Positions 52,139-62,000 of a stretch of DNA of 64,000 nt are shown here, in pieces (position 1 is the first letter of the stretch; each line of letters begins with the position of its first letter). The notes beneath the pieces are model-generated. The model was not told the DNA's origin, did not search any database, and saw only the letters and a list, made by a program, of their open reading frames with translations. A program made the translations under genes and the position numbers. Source of the stretch: JBCCXL01 sp039191605 (GTDB lineage Bacteria > Acidobacteriota > Thermoanaerobaculia > Multivoradales > JAHZIX01); assembly GCA_039191605.1 (NCBI GenBank), contig JBCCXL010000014.1, positions 62,001 to 126,000 of the forward strand, in the 5' to 3' direction.

Positions 52139-55100
52139 ATGAGCTGGCAGGACGATTCACCCCATTCCTCTTCTCCCTCCTCCCCGCAGCGGCAGGAGGC
52201 CGCCGAGGCCCGCGCGGAGCTCATCGACCAGCTGCTGGAGGAGCGGGATCTGCGGGAGACGGATATCGCCGTGGTGGGCTTTTCCGGACGCTTTCCCGGA
52301 GCCCCCGATGTGCCCACTCTGTGGCGCCGCCTGGGGCAGGGAGAGGTGTTGATCCGTCGTTTTGACCGCGATGAGCTGCTGGCCGCCGGAGTTCCTCCGC
52401 AGGTCGCCGATGATCCCGCCTACGTGCCGGCTCGGGGATCCCTGGAGCGGGAGCACGTGGAGGGCTTCGACCCCGCCCTCTTCGGCTACACCCCGCGAGA
52501 GGCCCAGGTAACGGACCCCCAGCATCGGCTCTTCCTGGAGGTCTGCTGGGAGGCCCTGGAGACCGCCGGCCACGATCCGGAGACCTTCGACGGGCCCATC
52601 GGCCTCTTCGGCGGCGCCGGCACCAACACCTACGCCCAGCTGCACCTCGCCGCCCATCCCCAGGCGGTGGCGGCGGTGGGCACCTTCCAGGCGGTGATCG
52701 GCAACGACAAGGATCACCTCACCACCCAGGCGGCCTATCGCCTCGGCCTCACCGGGCCGGTGATGACGGTGCAGACCGCCTGCTCCACCTCCCTGGTGGC
52801 GGTGCATCTGGCCTGCCAGAGTCTCGCCGGCTTCGATTGTGACCTCGCTCTGGCGGGGGGCGTCTCCATCACTCTGCCCCAGGGCAGCGGCTACCTCTAC
52901 GCCGAGGGCGGCATCTCCTCCCCCGACGGCCGCTGTCGACCCTTCGCCGCCGCCGCCGCCGGCACCGTGCCCGGCAGCGGCGCTGCGGTGGTGGTGCTGC
53001 GCCGGCTGCGGGATGCGCTGGAGGACGGCGACCGGGTATGGGGCGTGGTGCGCGGCACCGCGGTGACCAACGACGGCGCCCAGCGGGCCGGCTACACTGT
53101 GCCGACGGTGAGCGGCCAGGCGGAGGCGGTGCAGGGGGCGCTGGCCCTCGCCGGCATCTCGGCGGCCTCGGTGGATTACGTAGAGGCCCACGGCACCGGC
53201 ACCGAGCTCGGCGATCCCATCGAGGCCAGCGCCCTGGCGCAGGTCTTCGGTGCTGAAGAGGAGGATGGCTCCCGGGCGCAGCCGGGGTCCATCGCCCTCG
53301 GCTCGGTGAAGGCCAACCTCGGCCACCTGGATACCGCCGCGGGGGTGGCGGGGCTGCTCAACATTCTCGGCGCCATGGAGGCGGGGCAGCGGCCACCGCA
53401 GCCGGAGCTGGACGCCCCGAGCCCGAAGCTGAGGCTGGAGACGACGCCCTTCCGCCTAGAGAAAGAGGGCGGAGCGTGGCCGGCGGCGCAGAACGGGGCC
53501 AAGCCCCGCCGGGCGGGGGTTTCTTCCTTCGGCATCGGCGGTACTAACGTCCACGCGGTGGTGGAAGAGGCGCCGCCGGCTCTGCCGGCGGTGCCGACCC
53601 AGCGGGAACATCAGCTGGTGGTGCTCTCCGCCAACAGCGCCGAAGCCCTGGAGCAGGGCACTGCCGGCCTCGGGGAGTTTTGTCAGCGTCAGCAGGAAGA
53701 CGGCGGTTCGCTGGAACTGGCGGATCTCGCCTTCACCCTCGCCCGCGGGCGCCGCGCTCTGCCCTGGCGGCGGGCGCTGGTGATGGGTCCCGGCGAGGAC
53801 CCCGCGGCCCTGCTGCAGGGGGCGGAGCCGGAGCGACTGCGTCGCCGCCGCGCCGGCAGCCCGCCGGCGGTGGCCTTCCTCTTTCCCGGTCAGGGGGCCC
53901 AGGTGCCCGGCATGGCCCGCGAGCTCTACGACACCGAAGAGCGCTTCCGGGAGCTGCTGGACGAAGCTCTGGAGGCGGTGGAGCCTCACTTTCAGCAGCC
54001 CGACGGGCGCTCCCTGCGCTCTCTGCTGTGGCCGGACGCCTCGACGGATGCCTCGGTAGACGCCCCAGTGGACGCCGACGATTCGGCGGCCCGGCTGCGC
54101 TCCACCGACGTCGCCCAGCCGGCCCTCTTCGTCGTCGAATGGGCCCTGGCGCAGCTGTGGATGGAGTGGGGCGTTCCGCCCTCGGCGCTCCTCGGTCACA
54201 GTCTCGGCGAGCTGACGGCGGCCTGCGTGGCGGGGGTCTTCTCCCTCGAGGATGCCGGCCGGCTGGTGGCCCTCCGGGGCCGGCTGCTGGCGGAGACGGC
54301 AGAGCCCGGGGAGGGGGCCATGCTCTCCGCCGAGCTGACCGAGGCAGAGCTGCTGGAGATCGTGTCAAAGCTGGCGCCGGAGAACGATGGGGCAAAGCAG
54401 GAAGAGCTGGAGATCGCTGCCGTCAACGCGCCTCGGGCCGTCGTCGCCACCGGCGACGGAGCGGCCATCGAGGCCCTCGCCGCTCATCTGGAGGAGACCG
54501 GCGTCTCCCATCGCCGACTCCATACCTCCCACGCCTTCCACTCTCGGCTGGTAGAGCCGGCGGTGGAGCCCTTCCGGGAAGCGGTGGCGGCGGTGGAGCT
54601 GGCCGCTCCCGAGATTCCCTTCGTCTCCAACCGCAGCGGCACCTGGATCACCGCCGAGGAGGCCCAGGACCCGGCCTATTGGGCCGATCATCTGCGCCGT
54701 CCGGTGCGCTTTGCCGACGGCGTCGGCGCGCTGCTGGAGGAGCCCGACCTGGCCCTGCTGGAGGTCGGCCCCGGCGCCGGCCTCGGTCGACTGGCCCGCC
54801 GGCTGCCGGAGGCCCGGGAGGTGCCGGTGGTGGCCTGCCTGCCGGGGGCGAAGGATTCGGCGACGGCGGATGCGGTCGCCCTCGCCGCCCTCGGCGAGCT
54901 GTGGATGCTGGGGGCGGAGGTGGACTGGCAGCGGGTCTACGACAGCGAAACCCGCCGCCGAATTCCGCTGCCGACCTACCCCTTCCAGCGCCAGCGGCTG
55001 TGGCTCGACGCGCCGACGGTGGGGCTGGCGGCGCCCGCCGCGGTGGAGGGTGCTGGGCTCGACGTACCCTCGTCTCTCTCGGCGTCGTCTTCCTCGGAGC

Positions 55101-58100
55101 CGTCTTCCTTGGAGCCAGCAGCCATTCAGGCCGCGACGGTGCCGGCCCTGGCGGCGGCCCCACGGCCGGAGCTGGCGGTGCCCTTTGCGGCGCCGGAAGG
55201 GGAGGGTGAGGAGCGCCTGGCGGCGCTGTGGGGAGAGCTGCTGGGAGTGCAGCCGGTGGGGCGCCACGACGATTTCTTCGAGCTCGGCGGCCACAGCCTG
55301 CTGCTCACCCAGCTGGTGGCTCGGCTACGTTCAGACCTCGGCGCCGCGGTGCCTTTGGGAGAGGTGCTGGAAGCGCCCACCGTGGCGCGCCTCGCCGCCC
55401 GGGTGGCGGAGGCGGCGCCGCCGACGGAGGAGGAGAACCAGGAGCTGCCGGCGGTGGTGACGGATCTCGCCCAGCGCCACGAGCCCTTCCCCCTGACCGA
55501 CGTGCAGCAGGCCTATTGGCTCGGCCGCAGCGGAGCCTTCGAGCTCGGCGGCGTGGCCACCCACGTCTATGAGGAGCTGCCCCTGGGCCCGGCCATCGAG
55601 GTCGAGCGCATGGAGCAGGCCTGGCGGCGGGTGGTGGCCCGCCACGAGATGCTGCGGGCGGTGATTCTGGAGGACGGCCGCCAGCGCATCCTAGAGACGG
55701 TGCCGGGTTACGAGATGGAGGTGGTGGATCTGCGCACCCTGCCCACCGCCGCCGCCCATCGCCGTCTCGAAGGCCTGCGCTCGGAGATGGCCCATCGGGT
55801 GCCGGATCCCGGCAGCTGGCCCCTCTTCGACCTGCGGCTGACCCGCGACGGCGCCGGCTATCGGCTGCATTGGAGCTTCGACATCCTGATCGCGGATGCC
55901 TGGAGCTTCAGCCTGATGATGAAGGATCTCGCCGCCTATTACCTGGATCTCGAGGCCCCCCTGCCGCCGCTGGAGCTCTCCTTCCGGGATTACGTCCTGG
56001 CGGAGCAGAGCCTGCGGGAGACCGCCCTCTACGAGCGGGCGAAGGACTATTGGTGGCAGCGCCTGGACGACCTGCCGCTGGCGCCGCAGCTGCCCCGAGC
56101 CCGCGAGGCGGAGGCCGGCACCCAGCGCTTCGTGCGCCACAAAGCGATCCTTTCCGCCGAGCGCTGGGGTCGACTCAAGGCGCGGGCGGCGACCACCGGC
56201 CTGACCCCCTCGGGGCTGCTGCTGGCGGCCTTCTCGGAGGTGCTGGCGCTGTGGTCCCGGGCGCGGCCCATGACCCTGAACCTCACCCTCTTCAACCGCC
56301 TGCCGCTACATCCCCAGGTGAATGAGGTGATCGGCGACTTCACCTCCCTCACCCTCCTCGCAGTGGAGGGGCAGGGGGAGAGCTTCGCCGTCCGCGCCCG
56401 GGCCCTGCAGCGGCGACTGCTGGAGGATCTGGAGCATCGCTACGTCTCCGGCGTCGAGGTGCAGCGGGAGCTCGCCCGGCGCCGCGGCGGCCCCGGCGGA
56501 GATGCCGCTATGCCCATCGTCTTCACCAGCACCCTGGGAGTTTCGGTGCCGGGTCTCGAGGCCCTCACCGGAGATCAGGGGGGAGGCTCTTCCACCGGCA
56601 GCGAGCAGCCGGCGGAGGTCGCCGCGGAGGACGAGGAAGACTTCGGCATCAGCCAGACTCCCCAGGTGCTGCTGGATCACCAGGTGGGCGAGACCCGCGG
56701 TGCCCTGGAAACCGCCTGGGACGTGGTAGAAACGGCCTTCCCGGAAGGTCTGGTGAAGTTGCTCTTCGGCGCCTACGGCCAGCTCCTCCAGGCGCTGGCG
56801 GACGCCCCCGACGCTTCCGATGATGGGGCTGAAGGGGTATCAGCGGACGATCCCTGGCTCGGCTCCCTGCCGCCGCTAGTGCCGGCGGAGCATCTGCGCA
56901 TCGTCGCTGCCGCCAACGACACCGGCGCCAGCGCCCCGCTGCCGAGCCATCCGGATCCCGGCGGCTACGGCGTCGAGAGTCTCGAGGCCCTGCTCCATCA
57001 GCCCTTCCTCGCCCGGGCTTCGGCGGCCCCCCAGCGCAGCGCGGTGATCGCCGGAGACGGCGAGCTGAGCTACGAGATGGTGGATTCGCAGTCCCGCCGA
57101 CTCGCCCGAGAGCTGGTGCGCCTCGGCGTCGAGGCGGGGGACCTGGTGATGGTCACCGTGCCCGCCGGCTGGCGCTCCGCGGTGGCGACCCTGGCGGTGC
57201 TGCGCTGCGGTGCCGCCTACCTGCCGGCGGGGCCCGAGCTGCCGCCCCAGCGCCGCGCTCTGCTGGCCGCCCACGGCGGGGTTGAGGTGGCCATTACCGA
57301 CCTCGATTCCGAATGGGAGTCCGCCGACGGAGAGGCGCTGAGCCTGGTGCGCCTGGGGGCGGATGATCACGGCCTGGTCTCGCTACCGGAAAGCACCGAC
57401 GAGGACGCCGTGCTGCCCTCGGCGCGGCCAGAAGATCTTGCCTACGTGATTTTCACCTCCGGCTCCACCGGCCTGCCGAAGGGGGTGATGATCGAGCATC
57501 GCGCCGCCCTCAACACCCTCTTCGACATCGGCCATCGCTTCGCCGTGGGGCCGGAGGATCGGGTGCTGGCCCTCTCTTCCCTGGCCTTCGACCTCTCGGT
57601 TTGGGATCTCTTCGGCATCTTCGGCGCCGGCGGCGCGGTGGTGATCCCGGGGGCGGAAGAACGCCGCGAGCCCGCCGCCTGGGTGCAGCTGATGGAGCGC
57701 CATCGGGTGACGGTGTGGAATACCGTGCCGGCGCTGATGGAGATGCTGGTAGATCACCTCGAGGGGCAGGGGGCGGCGGAGGCCGGCAGCCCTGCCGCCG
57801 CCGGCGGGCATCTGAGGCTAGTGATGATGTCCGGCGACTGGATCCCCGTCACCCTGCCGGATCGAATTCGCGCCTGCTTCGGCTCCGAGGTGCAGGTGGT
57901 GAGCCTCGGCGGCGCCACCGAGGCCTCCATTTGGTCGATCCTCTATCCCATCGATGAAGTAGATCCCGCCTGGCCCTCGGTGCCCTACGGTCGCCCGATG
58001 GGAGGACAGACCTTCCACGTGCTGGACGAGGCCCTGGAGCCGAGACCGCTGTGGGTGCCCGGTGAGCTGTACATCGGCGGCGTCGGCGTCGCCCGGGGCT

Positions 58101-58930
58101 ATATGGGGGACGAGGAGCGCACCGCCGCTCAATTCCTCGAGCATCCGCGCACCGGAGAGCGCCTCTACTACACCGGCGATCTCGGGCGGCGGCTGCCGGA
58201 CGGGACCCTGGAATTCCTCGGTCGCGAGGATCATCAGGTCAAGGTGCGGGGCTACCGAATCGAGCTCGGCGAAGTGGAGGCCGCCCTTCAGCGTCATCCG
58301 GCGATCCGCCGGGCGGCGGTGGTGGCGGCGGGGCCGCCCCGCGGCGGGCGCTACCTGGCCGCCTTCGTGGTGGCGGAGAACGAGGAAGAAGCTCCGGCGC
58401 CGGACGAGCTGGCGGACTTCCTGCGGGCGACGCTGCCGGATTACATGGTGCCCACCCTGCTGCGCTACCTCAACGCCATGCCGCTGACCGGCAACGGCAA
58501 GATCGCCCGCAAGGCGCTGGCGGATATCGCCCTGGATCTCTCCTCCGGCGTTGGCGGCGAGGTGGTAGCGCCGCGGGATGAGGTAGAGGAGCGCCTGGCG
58601 ACCCTGTGGCGGGAGCTGCTGGGAGTCACGGAAGTGGGGGTGACTCACACTTTCTTCGAGTTGGGCGGTGATTCCCTGCTGGCCACTCGGGTGCTCGCCC
58701 GTCTGCGGGAGAGCTTCGACGTCGAGCTCACCCTCGCCACCTTCTTCGCCAGCCCGACGGTGGAAGGTCTCGCCGTCGCGGTGCGCGAGGCGCAGCAGGC
58801 CCCCAGCGACCAATCCGCCGAGGAGGAAGATCCCCTCCAGCGGCTGCTGGCCCAGGTGGCGGACCTCTCCGCCGACGAGGTGGAGGCGATGCTGGCCCAA
58901 TCCGAGGATGCCGCCGGCGACGGCGACTGA
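52139..58930 (+). CDS. Hybrid PKS-NRPS: KS-AT-ACP-Cy-A-T (malonyl, then Cys thiazoline)
   Basis: 2263 residues from the ATG at 52139. The frame is open upstream, but that part is out-of-frame sequence of the previous gene and the leader. KS: Cys215 (TACSTS), EAHGTGTE and NLGHLD present. AT: Ser688 in GHSLGE, with HAFHS at 798-802, the malonyl-CoA signature. ACP: Ser1053. There is no KR, DH or ER, so the beta-ketone should remain. The Cy domain shows DILIAD (Asp1248, Asp1253), the heterocyclization form that replaces HHxxxDG. A: A3 near 1769, pocket DLWNMSLIWK, close to the cyclizing cysteine code DLYNLSLIWK. T: LGGDSL, Ser2179. The expected result is extension of the Gly unit by malonate followed by a Cys-derived thiazoline; no oxidase domain is seen to make a thiazole. 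The acidic tail (LSADEVEAMLAQSED) suits docking to the next NRPS. Confidence 0.97.
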   Translation: MSWQDDSPHSSSPSSPQRQEAAEARAELIDQLLEERDLRETDIAVVGFSGRFPGAPDVPTLWRRLGQGEVLIRRFDRDELLAAGVPPQVADDPAYVPARGSLEREHVEGFDPALFGYTPREAQVTDPQHRLFLEVCWEALETAGHDPETFDGPIGLFGGAGTNTYAQLHLAAHPQAVAAVGTFQAVIGNDKDHLTTQAAYRLGLTGPVMTVQTACSTSLVAVHLACQSLAGFDCDLALAGGVSITLPQGSGYLYAEGGISSPDGRCRPFAAAAAGTVPGSGAAVVVLRRLRDALEDGDRVWGVVRGTAVTNDGAQRAGYTVPTVSGQAEAVQGALALAGISAASVDYVEAHGTGTELGDPIEASALAQVFGAEEEDGSRAQPGSIALGSVKANLGHLDTAAGVAGLLNILGAMEAGQRPPQPELDAPSPKLRLETTPFRLEKEGGAWPAAQNGAKPRRAGVSSFGIGGTNVHAVVEEAPPALPAVPTQREHQLVVLSANSAEALEQGTAGLGEFCQRQQEDGGSLELADLAFTLARGRRALPWRRALVMGPGEDPAALLQGAEPERLRRRRAGSPPAVAFLFPGQGAQVPGMARELYDTEERFRELLDEALEAVEPHFQQPDGRSLRSLLWPDASTDASVDAPVDADDSAARLRSTDVAQPALFVVEWALAQLWMEWGVPPSALLGHSLGELTAACVAGVFSLEDAGRLVALRGRLLAETAEPGEGAMLSAELTEAELLEIVSKLAPENDGAKQEELEIAAVNAPRAVVATGDGAAIEALAAHLEETGVSHRRLHTSHAFHSRLVEPAVEPFREAVAAVELAAPEIPFVSNRSGTWITAEEAQDPAYWADHLRRPVRFADGVGALLEEPDLALLEVGPGAGLGRLARRLPEAREVPVVACLPGAKDSATADAVALAALGELWMLGAEVDWQRVYDSETRRRIPLPTYPFQRQRLWLDAPTVGLAAPAAVEGAGLDVPSSLSASSSSEPSSLEPAAIQAATVPALAAAPRPELAVPFAAPEGEGEERLAALWGELLGVQPVGRHDDFFELGGHSLLLTQLVARLRSDLGAAVPLGEVLEAPTVARLAARVAEAAPPTEEENQELPAVVTDLAQRHEPFPLTDVQQAYWLGRSGAFELGGVATHVYEELPLGPAIEVERMEQAWRRVVARHEMLRAVILEDGRQRILETVPGYEMEVVDLRTLPTAAAHRRLEGLRSEMAHRVPDPGSWPLFDLRLTRDGAGYRLHWSFDILIADAWSFSLMMKDLAAYYLDLEAPLPPLELSFRDYVLAEQSLRETALYERAKDYWWQRLDDLPLAPQLPRAREAEAGTQRFVRHKAILSAERWGRLKARAATTGLTPSGLLLAAFSEVLALWSRARPMTLNLTLFNRLPLHPQVNEVIGDFTSLTLLAVEGQGESFAVRARALQRRLLEDLEHRYVSGVEVQRELARRRGGPGGDAAMPIVFTSTLGVSVPGLEALTGDQGGGSSTGSEQPAEVAAEDEEDFGISQTPQVLLDHQVGETRGALETAWDVVETAFPEGLVKLLFGAYGQLLQALADAPDASDDGAEGVSADDPWLGSLPPLVPAEHLRIVAAANDTGASAPLPSHPDPGGYGVESLEALLHQPFLARASAAPQRSAVIAGDGELSYEMVDSQSRRLARELVRLGVEAGDLVMVTVPAGWRSAVATLAVLRCGAAYLPAGPELPPQRRALLAAHGGVEVAITDLDSEWESADGEALSLVRLGADDHGLVSLPESTDEDAVLPSARPEDLAYVIFTSGSTGLPKGVMIEHRAALNTLFDIGHRFAVGPEDRVLALSSLAFDLSVWDLFGIFGAGGAVVIPGAEERREPAAWVQLMERHRVTVWNTVPALMEMLVDHLEGQGAAEAGSPAAAGGHLRLVMMSGDWIPVTLPDRIRACFGSEVQVVSLGGATEASIWSILYPIDEVDPAWPSVPYGRPMGGQTFHVLDEALEPRPLWVPGELYIGGVGVARGYMGDEERTAAQFLEHPRTGERLYYTGDLGRRLPDGTLEFLGREDHQVKVRGYRIELGEVEAALQRHPAIRRAAVVAAGPPRGGRYLAAFVVAENEEEAPAPDELADFLRATLPDYMVPTLLRYLNAMPLTGNGKIARKALADIALDLSSGVGGEVVAPRDEVEERLATLWRELLGVTEVGVTHTFFELGGDSLLATRVLARLRESFDVELTLATFFASPTVEGLAVAVREAQQAPSDQSAEEEDPLQRLLAQVADLSADEVEAMLAQSEDAAGDGD

Positions 58931-59029
58931 AGCCCGCCGCCGCTGGGCGCATCTCCCTCTCTTCGCGTCTTTGTCTTTTATCCCCTTCCTTTCTCTCTTT
59001 CATCTACCGATCAGGAAACGAGCCGAGGC
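58931..59029 (+). promoter_or_regulatory. 99-bp pyrimidine-rich leader with ACCGAT and ACGAGC elements
   Basis: This is the second and last gap. A T/C-rich tract spans about 58951-59005, then ACCGAT at 59006-59011 and ACGAGC at 59018-59023, 6 bases before the ATG at 59030. AGGAAA (59013-59018) is a usable Shine-Dalgarno, somewhat far from the start. TTGTCT at 58971 is a possible -35 element, but no matching -10 is at normal spacing. The layout matches the gap at 52054. Confidence 0.5.
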
Positions 59030-62000
59030 ATGAGCAATTCGGGCCCATCCATCGAAACCCTGGACCCCCGCAAGCGAGAGCTGCTGGAGCGGCTGCTGGC
59101 CAAGGAGGGCGTGGATCCGCGCAAGGTGCCGATCCTGCCGGGTGCCGAAGGACAGCAGGAATTCCCTCTCTCTCTGTCTCAGCAGCGGCTGTGGTTCCTG
59201 GATCGCCTGGAGCCGGGGAGCGCGGCCTACAACCTGGAGAACGCCTTCCTGCTGCAGGGAGAGCTGGAGATTTCGGCGCTGCGGCGGGCGCTGGACGAGG
59301 TGGTCGCCCGCCACGCTAGCCTGCGCACCGTTTTCGGAGAGCGAGACGGGGAGCCCTTCCAGCACATCGCCGCACCGCGCCGACAGCAGCTGCCGGTGGT
59401 GGATCTGAGGAGCCTCGAGGACGGGGGAGAAGGGGACCAGGAAGAAAGCGCCGCGGAAGACGCCGGGCTCCAAGCTCTCCAGCGGCTGGTAGATCGAGAG
59501 GCGGCGGTGCCCTTCGATCTCGCCGCCGGACCGCTGCTGCGCACCACCCTGGCCCGCATCGACGATGCCGGCGGCGTGCCCCGCCACGCCCTGCTCTTCA
59601 CCATGCATCACATCGTCTCCGACGGCTGGTCCTGCGGCATCTTCATGCGCGAGGTGGTGACCCTCTACCTCGCCTTCGCCCACGGCGGCGGAGCCGCGGA
59701 CGCCGGGCTGGAGGCGCCGAAGCTGCAATTTCACGATTACGCCGTCTGGCAGCGGCGCTATCTGGACGGACCGGCGCTGGAGCAGCAGCTGGACTTCTGG
59801 CGCGATACCCTGGAGGGGGCTCCTCCCTTCCTCGAGCTGCCGACGGACCACCCCCGGCCGGCGGTGCAGACCCATCGCGGCGCCAGCTTCGGTCGCCTGC
59901 TTCCGGCGGCCCTCACGTCGCAGGTGCAGGCCCGCTGTCGAGAGGCCGGGGTGACCCCCTTCGCCTGGCTGCTCACCGCCTTCGGGGTGCTGCTGGCGCG
60001 GGCCAGCGGCCAGCGGGACATGGTGGTGGGAACCCCCGTGGCGGGGCGCCACCGCACCGAGGTGGAGGGGATGATCGGCTTCTTCATCAACAGCCTGCCG
60101 CTGCGGCTGCGGCTGGAGCGCCAGGCGGGGGAACAAGCCCCCTCCTTCCGTCAGCTGCTGGATCGGGTGCAGCGGGCCTTCCTGGAGGCCCACGAGCGTC
60201 AGGACGTGCCCTTCGAGCGCCTGGTGGCGGATCTCGATCCGCCGCGCTCCCTGGCCCGCCCGCCGGTCTTCCAGGTGCTCTTCAACCAGCTCAACGTCGG
60301 TCAGGAAGAAGAGGCCGGGGACCTTCCGGGGCTCGCCGTCGCTCGCCTGGTGCCTCAGGATCCCCAGGCGATGTTCGACCTCACCTTCTACGTTTCGGAG
60401 GTCGCCGACGCTGCCGGTGCCGGATCGAAGGCCGGGACGCGCTACAACTTCTCGCTGCTCTACGCCGCCGCCCTCTTCCGCCGCCCTCGCCTGGAAGCCT
60501 TCCTGGACCTCTATGAGAGCCTGCTGGAGGCGGTGGTGGAGGATCCACAGCTGGATCCCTTCGCCCTGAACTTGGCCTCCGCCGCGGCGGCGCTGCCGGA
60601 TCCCCAATCGGCGCTGGCCCCCGCCGTCCAGGAGAGCCTGCTGGAGCGCTGGGCCGGGCACGTCGCCGCCGAGCCGGAGGCCCTCGCCCTAGTTGCCGGC
60701 GACCTACGGATCTCCCGCTCTCAGCTGCAGCGCCTCGCCGCCGCGGTGGAGAGTCATCTCGCCGCCGCTGGGGTCCAGCCAGGGGACGTGGTGGCGGTCC
60801 TCGCCCGCAGAACCCCGGCGCTGGTGGCGGCCCTGCTGGGCGCCTGGCGCCGCGGGGCGGCCTTCGCCCTGCTGGACGCCGAGCACCCTCCGGCGCGGCT
60901 CGCCGCCTGCGCCGCCGCCGCTGAGCCTCGGGCGTGGATCGTCATCGAGGCCGTCGACGAGGAGCTGAACTCGGAAGAGGCGGATGAGTCACCGGAGTCG
61001 GCTCTGGGAGCTTTCGGCCTCGGCGAGGGAGCTTTGCGGCTATCGGCCGATCCTCAGACTTGGAACCTTCCGGCGGATGCCGACAGTGCTCGTCCCGGAG
61101 CATCGCTTTCCGACGGCCCCGGCTGGGTGCTCTTCACCTCCGGCTCCACCGGCCGGCCGCGGGCGGTCCTGGGCCGCCGGGAATCCCTGGAAAGCTTCCT
61201 GCCCCTCTACCGCCATCAGCTGGAGCTGAGCTCCAGCGATCGCCTGGCCCTGCTCGCCGGCCTCGGCCACGACCCGCTGCTGCGGGAGGTCTTCGGCGCC
61301 CTGAGCGTCGGCGCCACCCTGCACGTGCCGCCGCCGGGCATCCAGCGAGATGGCGCCGCCCTCGCCGGCTGGCTGCGGGAGGAGGGCATCACCGCCCTCT
61401 GCCTGACGCCGGCCCTCGGCACGCTGCTGCGGGCCGCCACCGGCGATAGCAAGAGCACGGAACGCCCCTGGCCGGATCTGCGCTGGCTGGTCTTCGGCGG
61501 CGATCGCCTGCCTCGAGAGCTGGCCCAGGCCCTCGCTCACCGCGCCCCCGGCTGCCGGGTGCTGAATCTCTCCGGCGCCACCGAGACCCCTCAGGCGGCG
61601 GCGTGGGGAGAGCTGAGCGCGGCTGCCGGCAGCTCCGAAGCCGTCCTCGGCGGCGGCGTGGAAGACATGCAGCTGCTGGTGCTGGCGGAGGATTCTTCGA
61701 AGGGTTCAGGAGAGGGAGGGGTCTCCCTCAGCCCCCGTCTCGCCGCCGCCTTCGAGCCCGGCGCCCTGGCGCTGCGGGGCCACCGCCTGGCCCTCGGCTA
61801 CCTCGGCGATGCGGCGGCCACCGCCGATCGCTTCCGCCCGGACCCCTGGGGAGACGGCGGCCGCCTCTACCTCACCGGCGATCGCGGCCGCTTCCTGGAA
61901 GACGGCGCGGTGGCCTTCCTCGGGCGACAGGATCGCCAGCTGAAGATCCGGGGCTATCGGGTGGAGCCGACGGAGGTGGAGGACGCCCTGAGCTCTGTGC

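Noticed and set aside
58971..59003. Sigma-70 type promoter in the second gap (TTGTCT with TTTCAT)
   Set aside because: Spacing is about 21 bases and the -10 match is poor. The tract is simply pyrimidine-rich.
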